NCBI GenBank assembly: GCA_015655255.1
Contig: JAATFJ010000279.1
Span: 1-9,835 of the forward strand
DNA length: 9,835 bases
DNA from: Actinomycetales bacterium
Lineage (GTDB): Bacteria > Actinomycetota > Actinomycetes > Actinomycetales > Microbacteriaceae
Direction: 5' to 3'
Made by a program: the position numbers and the translations under genes
Notes under the pieces: model-generated
Seen by the model: the letters and a program-made list of their open reading frames with translations, nothing else
Told to the model about the DNA's origin: nothing
Databases searched by the model: none
Shown here: positions 1-6,945 of the stretch, piece by piece
How the letters are laid out: every line of letters starts with the position of its first letter
How positions within the stretch are numbered: the stretch's first letter is position 1

Positions 1-1
1 C

Positions 2-601
2 GCCGTCTCGGCTGCGGCGCTCGCCGCCGCGTCGGGCACCGCGGAGGAGGACATCGCCTGGTTGCGCGGAGCGCTGTCCACCGACGTCGCCGTGTGGCGC
101 GAGGAGTTCGGCGCCGTCCGCGACGTCACGGGCCTTCAGACCGAGCAGAATGCGCTGCGCTACGAGGCGGTTCCCGTGACGATCCGCGTCGAGCGGGCGC
201 GCGACGTCGAGATTATCCGCGCGATCGCCGCGGGAATCCGCGCGGGGGCGGCGCTCACGGTGAGCAGCGCGGCACCGCTCGCCGCCCCTCTCCGCGCGTG
301 GCTCGGCGGAACGGGCGTGACGGCCGTCGTCGAGGACGCCGCCGCCTGGGCGGGGCGCGCCGCCCGGCTCGCTCAGGCGGGAGGACGCATCCGTCTCGTC
401 GGAGGCTCTCTCGCAGCGGTCTCCGTCCTCACGAAGGGATCACCCGCCGTGGCCGTCTACGCGGGACCCGTCGTTTCGGGTGGCAGGATTGAGATGCTCG
501 CCTACCTGCGCGAGCAGGCGGTGTCGATCTCGGCGCACCGATTCGGTACGCCGCGTCGCTACGAGATCCCCACCCTCGCCCTGGGAATGAAGGCCGGATG
601 A
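2..601 (+). CDS. C-terminal part of a PutA-type proline dehydrogenase / 1-pyrroline-5-carboxylate dehydrogenase (5' end outside window)
   Basis: The frame is open from base 2 to TGA at 599-601, giving 199 residues with no credible start, so this is the 3' end of a larger gene. The visible part resembles the extreme C-terminus of actinobacterial PutA-like proteins. It has an NALRYEAVPVTIRV segment, an alternating Ala-rich Rossmann-like stretch, a GGRIRLVGG turn, then VAVYAGPVVSGGRIEMLAYLR and the near-terminal REQAVSISAHRFGTP. In this family the aldehyde dehydrogenase part oxidises glutamate semialdehyde (from P5C) to glutamate with NAD, and the proline dehydrogenase part makes P5C from proline. 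Neither catalytic centre is inside the window, so the function rests on tail similarity recalled from the family. The stop overlaps the next start (ATGA), pointing to co-transcription with the PaiB-like gene. A monofunctional P5C dehydrogenase is the main alternative. Confidence 0.75.
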   Translation, partial: AVSAAALAAASGTAEEDIAWLRGALSTDVAVWREEFGAVRDVTGLQTEQNALRYEAVPVTIRVERARDVEIIRAIAAGIRAGAALTVSSAAPLAAPLRAWLGGTGVTAVVEDAAAWAGRAARLAQAGGRIRLVGGSLAAVSVLTKGSPAVAVYAGPVVSGGRIEMLAYLREQAVSISAHRFGTPRRYEIPTLALGMKAG

Positions 602-1239
602 GACACAACCCCAACTACGCGCTCGACGACGTCGACCGCATCAGGGACCTCGTGCGCGAGAACCCCTGGGCGACGATCGTGAGCGCAGTGTTGGGGAAGG
701 GGATCGTCGTCTCGCACTACCCCATGCTGCTCGACGAGGACGAGACCGAGGACATCGTGCTCCTCAGCCATGTGGGACGCCCCGACGAGAAGCTGCACGA
801 ACTGGGTGCGCACGAGGCCGTCGTCATCATCTCCGGGCCGCACGGCTACATCTCTCCGGGCTGGTACGACGGCGCCCCGGCCGTGCCCACGTGGAACTTC
901 ACCGTCGCGCATCTGTACGGCGTCCCCGAGGTCCTCGGCAACGAGGAGAACCTCACGGTGCTCGACCGGCTCGTCGCGCACTTCGAGAAGGAGCTCCCCG
1001 AACCCTTCCTCATGCGCGGGACACGGGAGAACGCCGCCTACGCTGAGCGCATCGTGCGCGGGACGGTGGGCTTCCGGATGCGCGTGACGCGCATCGAGGC
1101 GAAGGACAAGATGAGCCAGGGGAAGCCGCCGGAGGTGCTCGACACCGTGATCGCCCACCTCCGCGCCCCGGGGCCCTACGCGAACGCCCGCCTCGCCGAC
1201 CGCATGGCCGAGGTGCGCGGACGCACGGAGATCCCGTGA
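598..1239 (+). CDS. PaiB-family FMN-binding protein (putative negative transcriptional regulator)
   Basis: This 213-residue protein has the usual length and order of the PaiB/FMN-binding split-barrel family. It has an N-terminal ENPWATIVS strand (residues 21-29), a SHYPMLL strand (39-45), LLSHVGRPDEK (55-65) where most members read a His-Ala-Arg-Asn type motif, and the signature ISPGWYDGAPAVPTWNF (85-101). A C-terminal KDKMSQGKP matches the family's Lys-x-Ser-Gln motif. Members bind FMN; Bacillus PaiB was described as a repressor of sporulation and protease genes, but most homologues have no proven role. The ATG at 598 overlaps the upstream stop and follows a GAAGG ribosome site at 589-593. 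The gene ends in a 4-nt overlap with the amidohydrolase gene. Regulator versus flavin reductase/oxidase activity cannot be decided from sequence. Confidence 0.85.
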   Translation: MRHNPNYALDDVDRIRDLVRENPWATIVSAVLGKGIVVSHYPMLLDEDETEDIVLLSHVGRPDEKLHELGAHEAVVIISGPHGYISPGWYDGAPAVPTWNFTVAHLYGVPEVLGNEENLTVLDRLVAHFEKELPEPFLMRGTRENAAYAERIVRGTVGFRMRVTRIEAKDKMSQGKPPEVLDTVIAHLRAPGPYANARLADRMAEVRGRTEIP

Positions 1240-2705
1240 GCGACGCATCCCTCGTGCTGCGCGAGGTGCGTCCCTGGGGGGCGTCCGACGCCGTCGATGT
1301 CGTCATCCGCGGCGGCGTCATCGCCGAGATCGCGCCCACCGGCACGGCGCGGGGCGGGGAGATCGTGGAGGCGGCGGGCCGCCATCTCGGCCCCGGTCTC
1401 TGGGATGCGCATGTGCACTTCACGCAGTGGAGTATCCGGCAGGGGCGGCTCGACCTCAGCGCCACGCAGAGCGCGGCGGATGTCCTCGGCATCGTGCACG
1501 CGGCGCTTTCCTCCGGTGCACCACGGACGCACGGCATCCTCGTGGGCTACGGCTTCCGAGACGGACTCTGGCCCGTGCCCGCGACGCGAAACGATCTCGA
1601 AGAGGTCACCGGCCCCGTCCCCGTCGTCCTCATCAGCGCTGACCTGCACTGCGCCTGGATGACGTCCTCGGCGGCCGCGCTGCTGCACGTCTCCCTCGAT
1701 GGGACCGGCATCGTGCGGGAGGCGGAGTGGATGGCGGCGCTGCAGATCCTCGATCGCTGGTCGGCGCCCACGATGGACGCCTATCGCGCGACGGCGGAGG
1801 ACGCCGCGCGCCGCGGTGTCGTGGGTATCGCGGAATACGAGAACGCCGACAACCAGACGGAATGGCCCGCGCGCGTCGCGGCGGGTGTGACGAGCCTGCG
1901 TGTCGAGGCCTCCGTCTGGCCGGACCGGCTGGAGGAGGTCCTCGCCGCCGGACTGCGGACGGGCGATGCGCTCGACGACGCGGGGCTCGTGCGCATGGGG
2001 CGGCTCAAGGTCATCGTCGACGGCTCTCTCAACACGCGGACGGCCTGGTGCTGGGATCCGTATCCGGGCCGCGACCCACACTCCGCCCACGCATGCGGGG
2101 TGGAGAGCGTGCCGATCTCCGAGTTGCGCCGCCTGCTCGCACGCGCGACGGCGGGTGCGATCCCGCCCGCCGTCCACGCGATCGGCGACAGGGCGAACAC
2201 CGAGGTGCTCGACGTCTTCGCCGCGCTGGGGACGGGCGGCGTCATCGAGCACGCGCAGCTCCTCCGGCGGGAGGACATCCCCCGATTCGCGGCGCTGGGC
2301 CTCGCCGCAAGCGTCCAGCCCGAGCACGCCATGGACGACAGGGACGTGGCCGAGCACTACTGGGCGGGCCGCACGGACCGCACCTTCGCCTTCGCGGCGC
2401 TGCACGCGGCGGGCGCGGAGCTGCGCCTCGGATCGGACGCCCCCGTCTCGCCCCTCGACCCCTGGGTCGCGATCTCCGCGGCCGTCACGCGCCGCCGCGA
2501 CGGCCGCGCGCCGTGGCATCCCGAGCAGAGCCTTCCTCGCGAGGTCGCCCTCGCCTCCTCCGCGCGATCGCGCGTGCGGGTGGGCGAGCCCGCCGACCTC
2601 GTGCTCACCGATCGCGACCCGCTCACGAGCGCGGAGGACGCGCTGCGGGAGATGCCCGTCGCCGCGACGCTGCTCGGCGGACGGTTCACCTGGAGGGATC
2701 TGTAG
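1236..2705 (+). CDS. YtcJ-like amidohydrolase (Amidohydro_3 family)
   Basis: This 489-residue metal-dependent hydrolase has a GTG start, chosen because it gives a GTGA overlap with the upstream gene and is preceded by GGAG at 1227-1230. The N-terminal beta-sandwich strands (residues 1-50) lead into GLWDAHVHF with the metal-binding His59-x-His61. Then come a KVIVDGSLNTRTAW segment (Lys258, Asp262), VHAIGDRAN (His314), IEHAQLL (His339) and GSDAPVSPLDPW (Asp401), the expected ligand series of the amidohydrolase barrel. The end returns to the sandwich with GEPADLVLTDRDPL. Relatives hydrolyse amide bonds such as N-substituted formamides or N-acyl amino acids; the substrate here is unknown. It is somewhat shorter than typical YtcJ proteins (about 540). 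No signal peptide is seen, so it is probably cytoplasmic. It is the last gene of the left operon and converges with the esterase gene. Confidence 0.88.
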   Translation: MSDASLVLREVRPWGASDAVDVVIRGGVIAEIAPTGTARGGEIVEAAGRHLGPGLWDAHVHFTQWSIRQGRLDLSATQSAADVLGIVHAALSSGAPRTHGILVGYGFRDGLWPVPATRNDLEEVTGPVPVVLISADLHCAWMTSSAAALLHVSLDGTGIVREAEWMAALQILDRWSAPTMDAYRATAEDAARRGVVGIAEYENADNQTEWPARVAAGVTSLRVEASVWPDRLEEVLAAGLRTGDALDDAGLVRMGRLKVIVDGSLNTRTAWCWDPYPGRDPHSAHACGVESVPISELRRLLARATAGAIPPAVHAIGDRANTEVLDVFAALGTGGVIEHAQLLRREDIPRFAALGLAASVQPEHAMDDRDVAEHYWAGRTDRTFAFAALHAAGAELRLGSDAPVSPLDPWVAISAAVTRRRDGRAPWHPEQSLPREVALASSARSRVRVGEPADLVLTDRDPLTSAEDALREMPVAATLLGGRFTWRDL

Positions 2706-2724
2706 GCGCGTTCTTCGGGCGTCG

Positions 2725-3795
2725 TCAGGGCGTCGTGTGTGCGTCGAGGAAATCGAGCGTATCCGCGAGCGCCTGCTGCGCATCCGCGCCGTCGAGCTGG
2801 AACTGGTATTCGTGCGGCAGGGACGGCGCGTGGGTGCGCGGCCAGAACAGGGTCGTGACGTCGACGCCGAGACGATCGAGCGTCTGCGACAGCGGGATGC
2901 CCTGCGACCAGGTGAGGGGATCGCCGTTGCCGCCGCTGACGAAGGTCGGTGGGAAGTCCTCGGTGACCCAGTTGATCGTCGACATCGTCGATCCCGTCGA
3001 TCCCAGCGCCCAGTACCGGCTGCCCGAGTAGGCCCACATCGTCACCTGGAAGGCACGGGCGAGCGCGCCGTCGAGATCGGAGAGCGCGCGCAGATCGTAG
3101 ACGCCGCAGTGCAGGATGGTGCCCGCGAGCTGATCGGGGGTGAGCGCGGGCTCGATGCCGAGGAGCCGCGCATACTCCGTGTTCGTCGTGAGGGCGGCGA
3201 GTTGGCTTGCGAGCTGTGCCCCCGCGGAATCGCCCGCGAGGAAGATCTGGTTCTCGTCGACGCCGAGTTCTGCGGCATGGTCCTGCACATAGCGCAGGGA
3301 CTCGTTGAGCTGTGTGACCGCGGTGGGGTACGTGCCTTCGGGGCCGAGCGTGTAGTAGACGCCGATGGTCGTGTATCCCTCTGCGGCGAGGACGCGCAGA
3401 TACGGGTCGACATCCTCCTTCGAGCCGGAGATCCACGCGCCGCCGTGGATCCAGAGGATGGTGGGGAGCGGCGCCCCGTCCGCGGAGGCGGGCGTGAAGA
3501 CGTCCATCGTCGTATCGGCGGGACGCTCGTCTGCGGTGCTGTAGGCGACGTCGCGGGTCTCGATGATCTCCGCATCGGGCTGATGGCGGTTCATCTCCTC
3601 CTGGTTCGCGAGGCCGCCCTGCGTGAACTGGGCGCGGATGAGCAGGGAGATCGGCCACGGCGAAAGTGATGTGGCGAGAGAGACGAGCAGGACGAGCCCG
3701 GCGATCGCACCGAGGACGATCGTGAAGCGTCGGCGTCGCCGCGATCTCCGTGCGGGTTTCCGCGAAGCGCGATCGTCGTCCGGTGTCTCGGTCAT
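2725..3795 (-). CDS. Membrane-anchored alpha/beta-hydrolase (HSL-type esterase/lipase)
   Basis: This 356-residue protein has the carboxylesterase layout of the hormone-sensitive-lipase group. The oxyanion-hole motif HGGAW is at 117-121 and the nucleophile elbow GDSAG at 188-192 (Ser190). Asp292 in NGDPLT and His328 in LPHEYQF are the likely remaining triad members. The N-terminus is a short acidic tip, a strongly basic stretch (RKPARRSRRRRRF, 12-24) and one hydrophobic helix (about 25-44). This predicts a single-pass membrane anchor with the basic side inside and the catalytic domain outside. No lipobox is seen. The ATG follows a strong GGAGGGG site in minus-strand reading. It lies 69 nt behind the zinc-ribbon gene on the same strand, so co-transcription is possible. 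Substrate unknown; short-chain esters or acylated sugars are typical for the family. Confidence 0.85.
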   Translation of the reverse strand: MTETPDDDRASRKPARRSRRRRRFTIVLGAIAGLVLLVSLATSLSPWPISLLIRAQFTQGGLANQEEMNRHQPDAEIIETRDVAYSTADERPADTTMDVFTPASADGAPLPTILWIHGGAWISGSKEDVDPYLRVLAAEGYTTIGVYYTLGPEGTYPTAVTQLNESLRYVQDHAAELGVDENQIFLAGDSAGAQLASQLAALTTNTEYARLLGIEPALTPDQLAGTILHCGVYDLRALSDLDGALARAFQVTMWAYSGSRYWALGSTGSTMSTINWVTEDFPPTFVSGGNGDPLTWSQGIPLSQTLDRLGVDVTTLFWPRTHAPSLPHEYQFQLDGADAQQALADTLDFLDAHTTP

Positions 3796-3864
3796 GGATT
3801 CCCCTCCGGGAAACAGTGTGCCAGGAGTGGGACCTGCGTCGGGGCCGGGACGCGCTCCGTACGC

Positions 3865-4506
3865 TCAGCCGGAGAACGCGACCCCGCATTCGGCGCAGAA
3901 CTTCGCCTCGAAGCGGTTGACCGCGGAGCAGGAATCGCAGGTCTTGTCCTGCACGAGGCGGGAGCCGCACTCGCCGCAGAACTTCCCGCCGTTGGTCTGC
4001 GCCCCGCACGAGGGGCAGCGCGGCTGCGCCTGCTGTCCGACGGCGATACCGGCGACGATGTCCGTGCTCGCGAGCTTCTCGCGGAGCTGGATGCTGCGGC
4101 CCTCCGCCTGCAGGCGGGCGAGCTCCTCGGAGACGACGGGGGAGCAGCGGGCGCACTGCCCGATCTCCGTGTTCCAGCACACGTCGTCGCACACCCAGTC
4201 GCCGCATCCTCGGCACTGGTGGAAGTTCGGGGAGATCTCGGCGACGGCCGCGCGCAGCGCTTTGTCCTTCCCCGCCGAGTTGGTCCCGCGGTCGAGGATC
4301 TGATCGGCGGCACTGGTGAGGTTCGACAGCGCGCCGCCGAAAAGATTCCCGACGCCGCGGAGGAGGTTCTGCCCGGCCTGCCGGGAGTCGCGCTGGAAGG
4401 CGGAACGATAGCCGTTTCCGCAGCGCTCGCACCGGAACTCGAACTGATACCCGTCGCTGTTGGACAGATCGTTGTAGTTGTCGGTGAAGGGAATGATGTC
4501 GGTCAC
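3865..4506 (-). CDS. Multi-zinc-ribbon (double zinc ribbon) protein of unknown function
   Basis: The 213-residue product from the GTG at 4506 has four cysteine clusters. They are C26-x2-C29 near the N-terminus; C98-x2-C101, C106, C110 and C118-x2-C121 in the middle; C164-x2-C167 with C177-x2-C180; and C190-x2-C193 with C204-x2-C207. The last two are ordinary paired zinc ribbons, the form seen in many actinobacterial housekeeping-like proteins of unknown role. Between clusters one and two lies a Gly/Leu-rich stretch (45-63), and a helical region follows at about 126-146. The GTG start is preferred over a TTG 63 nt upstream because MTDIIPFTDNY looks like a natural N-terminus and GGGGAG precedes it at 9-nt spacing. 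No membrane segment or enzyme motif is visible. It may be a structural or nucleic-acid/protein-binding zinc protein; I assign no function. Confidence 0.8.
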   Translation of the reverse strand: MTDIIPFTDNYNDLSNSDGYQFEFRCERCGNGYRSAFQRDSRQAGQNLLRGVGNLFGGALSNLTSAADQILDRGTNSAGKDKALRAAVAEISPNFHQCRGCGDWVCDDVCWNTEIGQCARCSPVVSEELARLQAEGRSIQLREKLASTDIVAGIAVGQQAQPRCPSCGAQTNGGKFCGECGSRLVQDKTCDSCSAVNRFEAKFCAECGVAFSG

Positions 4507-4643
4507 GCGAAGATGCTCCCCACTGCCCGGTCGTCTCGGGCGCTCTCGTCCGTTCGATAGGTCGTGCAACGCGTGGATGGTGTCCTCGCGTGGTATCCCC
4601 AGCGTTATGTTAGCTCCGGTTTCCGGAGTGGATGCGCGAGAGA
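4507..4643. other. Intergenic spacer between lacI-type gene and zinc-ribbon gene
   Basis: This 137-nt spacer probably carries the promoter of the zinc-ribbon gene, reading leftward. An AT-richer patch at about 4602-4613 reads TAACAT/CATAAC on the minus strand and could serve as a -10 element, but I found no convincing -35 at the right distance. A perfect 6-bp inverted repeat lies at 4614-4628 and is listed separately. No ORF or RNA gene is evident. Confidence 0.4.
4614..4628. repeat. Perfect 6-bp inverted repeat CTCCGG-TTT-CCGGAG
   Basis: CTCCGG at 4614-4619 and CCGGAG at 4623-4628 are exact reverse complements with a 3-nt loop. The element starts 16 nt past the stop of the leftward lacI-type gene. 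It could end that transcript as a stem-loop, but there is no U-run after the stem on the minus strand (CUAACAUAACG follows). It could instead be a protein-binding site upstream of the zinc-ribbon gene. The sequence cannot separate these options. Confidence 0.4.
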
Positions 4644-5687
4644 TCAGCCGCGTGAGAGCGGTGTCGCCGCACTTTCCGGGAGGGGCCGTGTGCTTTTCCG
4701 GACGAGCAGCTTGGCGGTGAGTGCGATGCTGCTCGGGTCGATCAGCTGATCGGTGGCCCTCAGGCCGAGCAACCTCAACGCCTCCGTCGCCATTCGTCTC
4801 ATCGGCTGGCGAATCGTCGTCAACGCCGGTTCGACGTAACGGCCGAACTCGATGTCATCGATGCCAGTGACCTGGATGTCTTCGGGGACACGGGCGCCCG
4901 CGGCCCGGCATCCCCGAAGGACTCCGATGGCGATGAGATCGTCGGCGCAGACGATCGCCTCGGGCCGCTCGGCGTGGCCCGCGGCGAGCAGGGCCGTGGC
5001 CGCCTCCTCGCCGCTCGTCACCGAATACGTTCCGAAGATCGTCCATTCATCGCGGACCTCGATGCCCACGGCCCGCGCATGGGCGAGAAAGCCTGCGAGC
5101 CGGTCCCGCGTCGAAGAGTTGTCCCGTGCGCTCGTGACGAAGGCGGCCTTGGTCACCCCCGTGGCGCGCAGATGCGCCACGATCAGTCCGAGTGCTGCAT
5201 GGTCGTCGAGCCCGACCCAGTCGGTGCCCGGCACATCGACACGGCGATCCAATTGCACGAGGGGGGCGACCATCGCGGCCTGGGCTACGGCATCGACGGA
5301 GTGGATCTCATGCGTGGGACTGACGACGATGCCGTCGACATGGCGTTCGATGAGCGAGCGGAGGTGCTGCGCCTCGCGCTCCGGATCCTGCCGCGAGTCG
5401 CACAGCAGGAGCTGTTTCCCTTCGCTCTGCAGGACGCTCTCCATGCTGTCGACGAGACTCGTGAAGAAGGGGTTGAGGATGCTGGGGATCACCATTCCGA
5501 CGGTGTCCGTGCGCTGGGTGCGCAGCGCGCGGGCGATCCCGTTCCCCGCGTAGCCGAGGTCCTTGGCCGCCTTCTGCACCCGTCGGGCGACATCCGGTGT
5601 GACGGGGCGCGACGCGGAGAGAGCGCGTGATGCCGATGCCACCGAGACCCCGGCGCGCTCGGCGACCTCCGCGAGTGTGACCGCCAT
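4644..5687 (-). CDS. LacI-family transcriptional regulator, likely repressor of the divergent hydrolase operon
   Basis: This 347-residue protein is of standard LacI length. The N-terminal helix-turn-helix is MAVTLAEVAERAGVS followed by the recognition helix VASASRALS (residues 3-24). The hinge-helix region is at about 42-57 (KDLGYAGNGIARALR). The periplasmic-binding-protein-like effector domain starts at TVGMVIPSILNPFF and includes HVDGIVVSP, a QLDRRVD strand, EAIVCADDLIAIGVL and GIDDIEFGRYVEPALTTIRQP. Such proteins normally bind a small ligand, often a sugar or nucleoside-like molecule, and release a palindromic operator. The ATG at 5687 is chosen because the family N-terminus begins there and AAGGGA lies just upstream; the frame stays open farther but runs into the opposite gene. 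It diverges from the phosphotriesterase-like gene across 175 bp, the classic arrangement for local control. The ligand is unknown. Confidence 0.93.
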   Translation of the reverse strand: MAVTLAEVAERAGVSVASASRALSASRPVTPDVARRVQKAAKDLGYAGNGIARALRTQRTDTVGMVIPSILNPFFTSLVDSMESVLQSEGKQLLLCDSRQDPEREAQHLRSLIERHVDGIVVSPTHEIHSVDAVAQAAMVAPLVQLDRRVDVPGTDWVGLDDHAALGLIVAHLRATGVTKAAFVTSARDNSSTRDRLAGFLAHARAVGIEVRDEWTIFGTYSVTSGEEAATALLAAGHAERPEAIVCADDLIAIGVLRGCRAAGARVPEDIQVTGIDDIEFGRYVEPALTTIRQPMRRMATEALRLLGLRATDQLIDPSSIALTAKLLVRKSTRPLPESAATPLSRG

Positions 5688-5767
5688 GACGGTTCCCTTC
5701 TCGTTTTCCTCGATCGTGCTCCATCGCGGCAATCCATTGCCGTCCGACGACGGCGCGCCGTTCCGGA

Positions 5768-5783
5768 TTTTACACGCTGAAAA
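5768..5783. promoter_or_regulatory. Candidate operator O1, TTTT-n3-CG-n3-AAAA
   Basis: TTTTACACGCTGAAAA has matching outer arms (TTTT/AAAA) around a central CG, the spacing typical of LacI-family operators, but its inner arms do not match. It overlaps the putative minus-strand -10 (TAAAAT) of the lacI-type gene, so binding would give autorepression. The match is weak. Confidence 0.3.
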
Positions 5784-5839
5784 CATAACCGACACAGAAG
5801 CGATCCCTTTCGTGATTGATACTTGCGGAATCCCGTTTT

Positions 5840-5853
5840 GGAAATCGATTACC
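5840..5853. promoter_or_regulatory. Candidate LacI-type operator O2, GGAAATCGATTACC
   Basis: This 14-bp site is palindromic except for one mismatched pair (positions 3 and 12), with AATCGATT at its core and a central CG. LacI-family operators commonly have this even-length, CG-centred form. It ends immediately before the GGAG ribosome site (5854-5857) of the first operon gene. A bound repressor would therefore block initiation or early elongation of the operon transcript. Confidence 0.5.
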
Positions 5854-5862
5854 GGAGTAGTC

Positions 5863-6945
5863 ATGACCCTCATCCCCGTCGACGACTCGTCAGCGCATCC
5901 GGTCGCCGTGCGGACCGTCACCGGCGTCGTCTCGAGCGACAGCCTGGGATTCACGCTGCCGCACGAGCACCTCATCAACAGCATCGAGAGCGGCGGTCTT
6001 CGTCCGGACCCCGACTTCCCGGAGATCTTCGAGCTGCCGATGAGCCCGGAATTGGCGTGGGTCATCCGGGACCGGCCGCTCGCCAATCGAGACAACTGCG
6101 TCCTCGACGATCCCGAGGACGCCGCGGCGGAGCTCGCCCATTTCCGCTCCTTGGGCGGCGCGACGGTCATCGAGGTCACCTCCCAGGGGCAGGGACGCGA
6201 CCTCGACGCCCTCGCTCGGTTGTCCCAGGAGACGGGCGTGCAGATCATCGCCGGCGGAGGCTGGTACCTGGAGCGGTTCCATCCGGATATCACCGCGACC
6301 GGCAGCATCGACGAGTTGCTCGCCGAGCTGCTTCTCGACGAGGGCACCGCGGCGGGCGCCGCGCCGGGGGTCATCGGCGAGATCGGCATCTCGCCCGCTT
6401 TCACCGAGCGGGAGGAGCGCTCGTTGCGTGCGGCCTGTCGGCTGCAGCGCATTCGCGGCGTACCTCTGTGGATCCACCTTCCGGGGTTCGTACGGCACGG
6501 CGCGCGCGTCCTCGACGTGGTCCTCGAGGAGGAGGGCGTTCCCGCCTGCTCGGTCGTGCTCTGCCATATGGATCCCTCCGGTACGGACCCGGATTACCAG
6601 CGTGCGCTCGCCCGTCGCGGCGTCTGGCTGGAATTCGACATGATCGGGATGCCGTTCCGCTTCAGCCTTCCGGGGGAGGGCCCGTCTCCTGCACCGCACG
6701 AGACGGCGGCGGCCATTGCGCGCCTCGTCGATGAGGGCACGGGAGACCGGCTGCTGCTCAGTCATGATCTCTTCCTCAAGGCGATGCTGCGCCGCAACGG
6801 CGGCAACGGGCTGTCCTACATCCCCGGGGTGTTCCTCGACGTGCTCATCGACGCGGGCATCGACGAGCGGATCGTCCGAGCCTTCAACACGACCAACGTG
6901 CGCACCCTCTTCGAACGGGCCGCACGCAGCGGAAAGGAATCCTGA
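5863..6945 (+). CDS. Phosphotriesterase-family metallohydrolase
   Basis: This 360-residue TIM-barrel hydrolase belongs to the phosphotriesterase (PTE/Php) family. The binuclear metal set can be read in order: His34-x-His36 in GFTLPHEHL, Glu173 in GVIGEIGIS, His205 in WIHLPGF, His235 in CHMDPSG and Asp302 in LLSHDLF. In true PTE the bridging ligand is a carboxylated Lys; here it is Glu, as in the E. coli Php-like branch. Family members act on lactones, phosphotriesters, or carbohydrate and ester substrates; this one cannot be assigned further. The ATG at 5863 has GGAG at 5854-5857; an in-frame opening extends upstream but would overlap the regulatory region and lacI. No signal peptide is seen. 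It is the first gene of the four-gene operon and its stop overlaps the next ATG by 1 nt (TGATG). Confidence 0.88.
   Translation: MTLIPVDDSSAHPVAVRTVTGVVSSDSLGFTLPHEHLINSIESGGLRPDPDFPEIFELPMSPELAWVIRDRPLANRDNCVLDDPEDAAAELAHFRSLGGATVIEVTSQGQGRDLDALARLSQETGVQIIAGGGWYLERFHPDITATGSIDELLAELLLDEGTAAGAAPGVIGEIGISPAFTEREERSLRAACRLQRIRGVPLWIHLPGFVRHGARVLDVVLEEEGVPACSVVLCHMDPSGTDPDYQRALARRGVWLEFDMIGMPFRFSLPGEGPSPAPHETAAAIARLVDEGTGDRLLLSHDLFLKAMLRRNGGNGLSYIPGVFLDVLIDAGIDERIVRAFNTTNVRTLFERAARSGKES

Larger units (their letters stand above)
5688..5862. promoter_or_regulatory. Divergent promoter/operator region between the lacI-type gene and the hydrolase operon
   Basis: This 175-bp gap separates the two divergent starts. 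Its centre and right half (about 5766-5850) are clearly more AT-rich than the flanking genes. On the minus strand TAAAAT (5766-5771 in plus coordinates) matches a -10 box at five of six positions and could serve the lacI-type gene, although its -35 is weak. For the rightward operon GATACT at 5818-5823 is a possible -10 without a good -35. Two CG-centred palindromes are listed separately. Promoter positions are inferred only from hexamer likeness. Confidence 0.6.

Noticed and set aside
1176..2783. 535-codon open frame on the minus strand, antisense to the amidohydrolase gene
   Set aside because: Its translation is low-complexity Arg/Gly/Ala/Asp-rich with no motifs, a typical shadow of a high-GC coding strand. 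The plus-strand frame has all metal ligands.
1900..3669. 589-codon plus-strand open frame spanning the amidohydrolase end and the esterase
   Set aside because: Arg/Ser/Pro-rich composition and overlap with two well-supported genes; a GC-driven artefact.
3799..3812. Small inverted repeat TTCCC-CTCC-GGGAA around the esterase ribosome site
   Set aside because: Five base pairs enclosing a G-rich ribosome site can arise by chance; no further sign of RNA regulation is seen.
2357..4432. 691-codon minus-strand open frame covering the esterase and zinc-ribbon genes
   Set aside because: Extremely Arg/Pro-rich and without domain motifs. The esterase and zinc-ribbon frames explain the region.
4507..4569. 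TTG start giving 21 extra residues on the zinc-ribbon protein
   Set aside because: The added residues are Arg/Gly-rich and the internal GTG has a better ribosome site and a natural-looking N-terminus.
5563..5862. Upstream in-frame extension of the phosphotriesterase-like gene
   Set aside because: It would overlap the lacI start and the promoter region. GGAG at 5854-5857 supports ATG 5863.
5688..6452. Upstream extension of the LacI-type frame by 255 codons
   Set aside because: It would run antisense through the phosphotriesterase-like gene. The family N-terminus and a ribosome site support the start at 5687.
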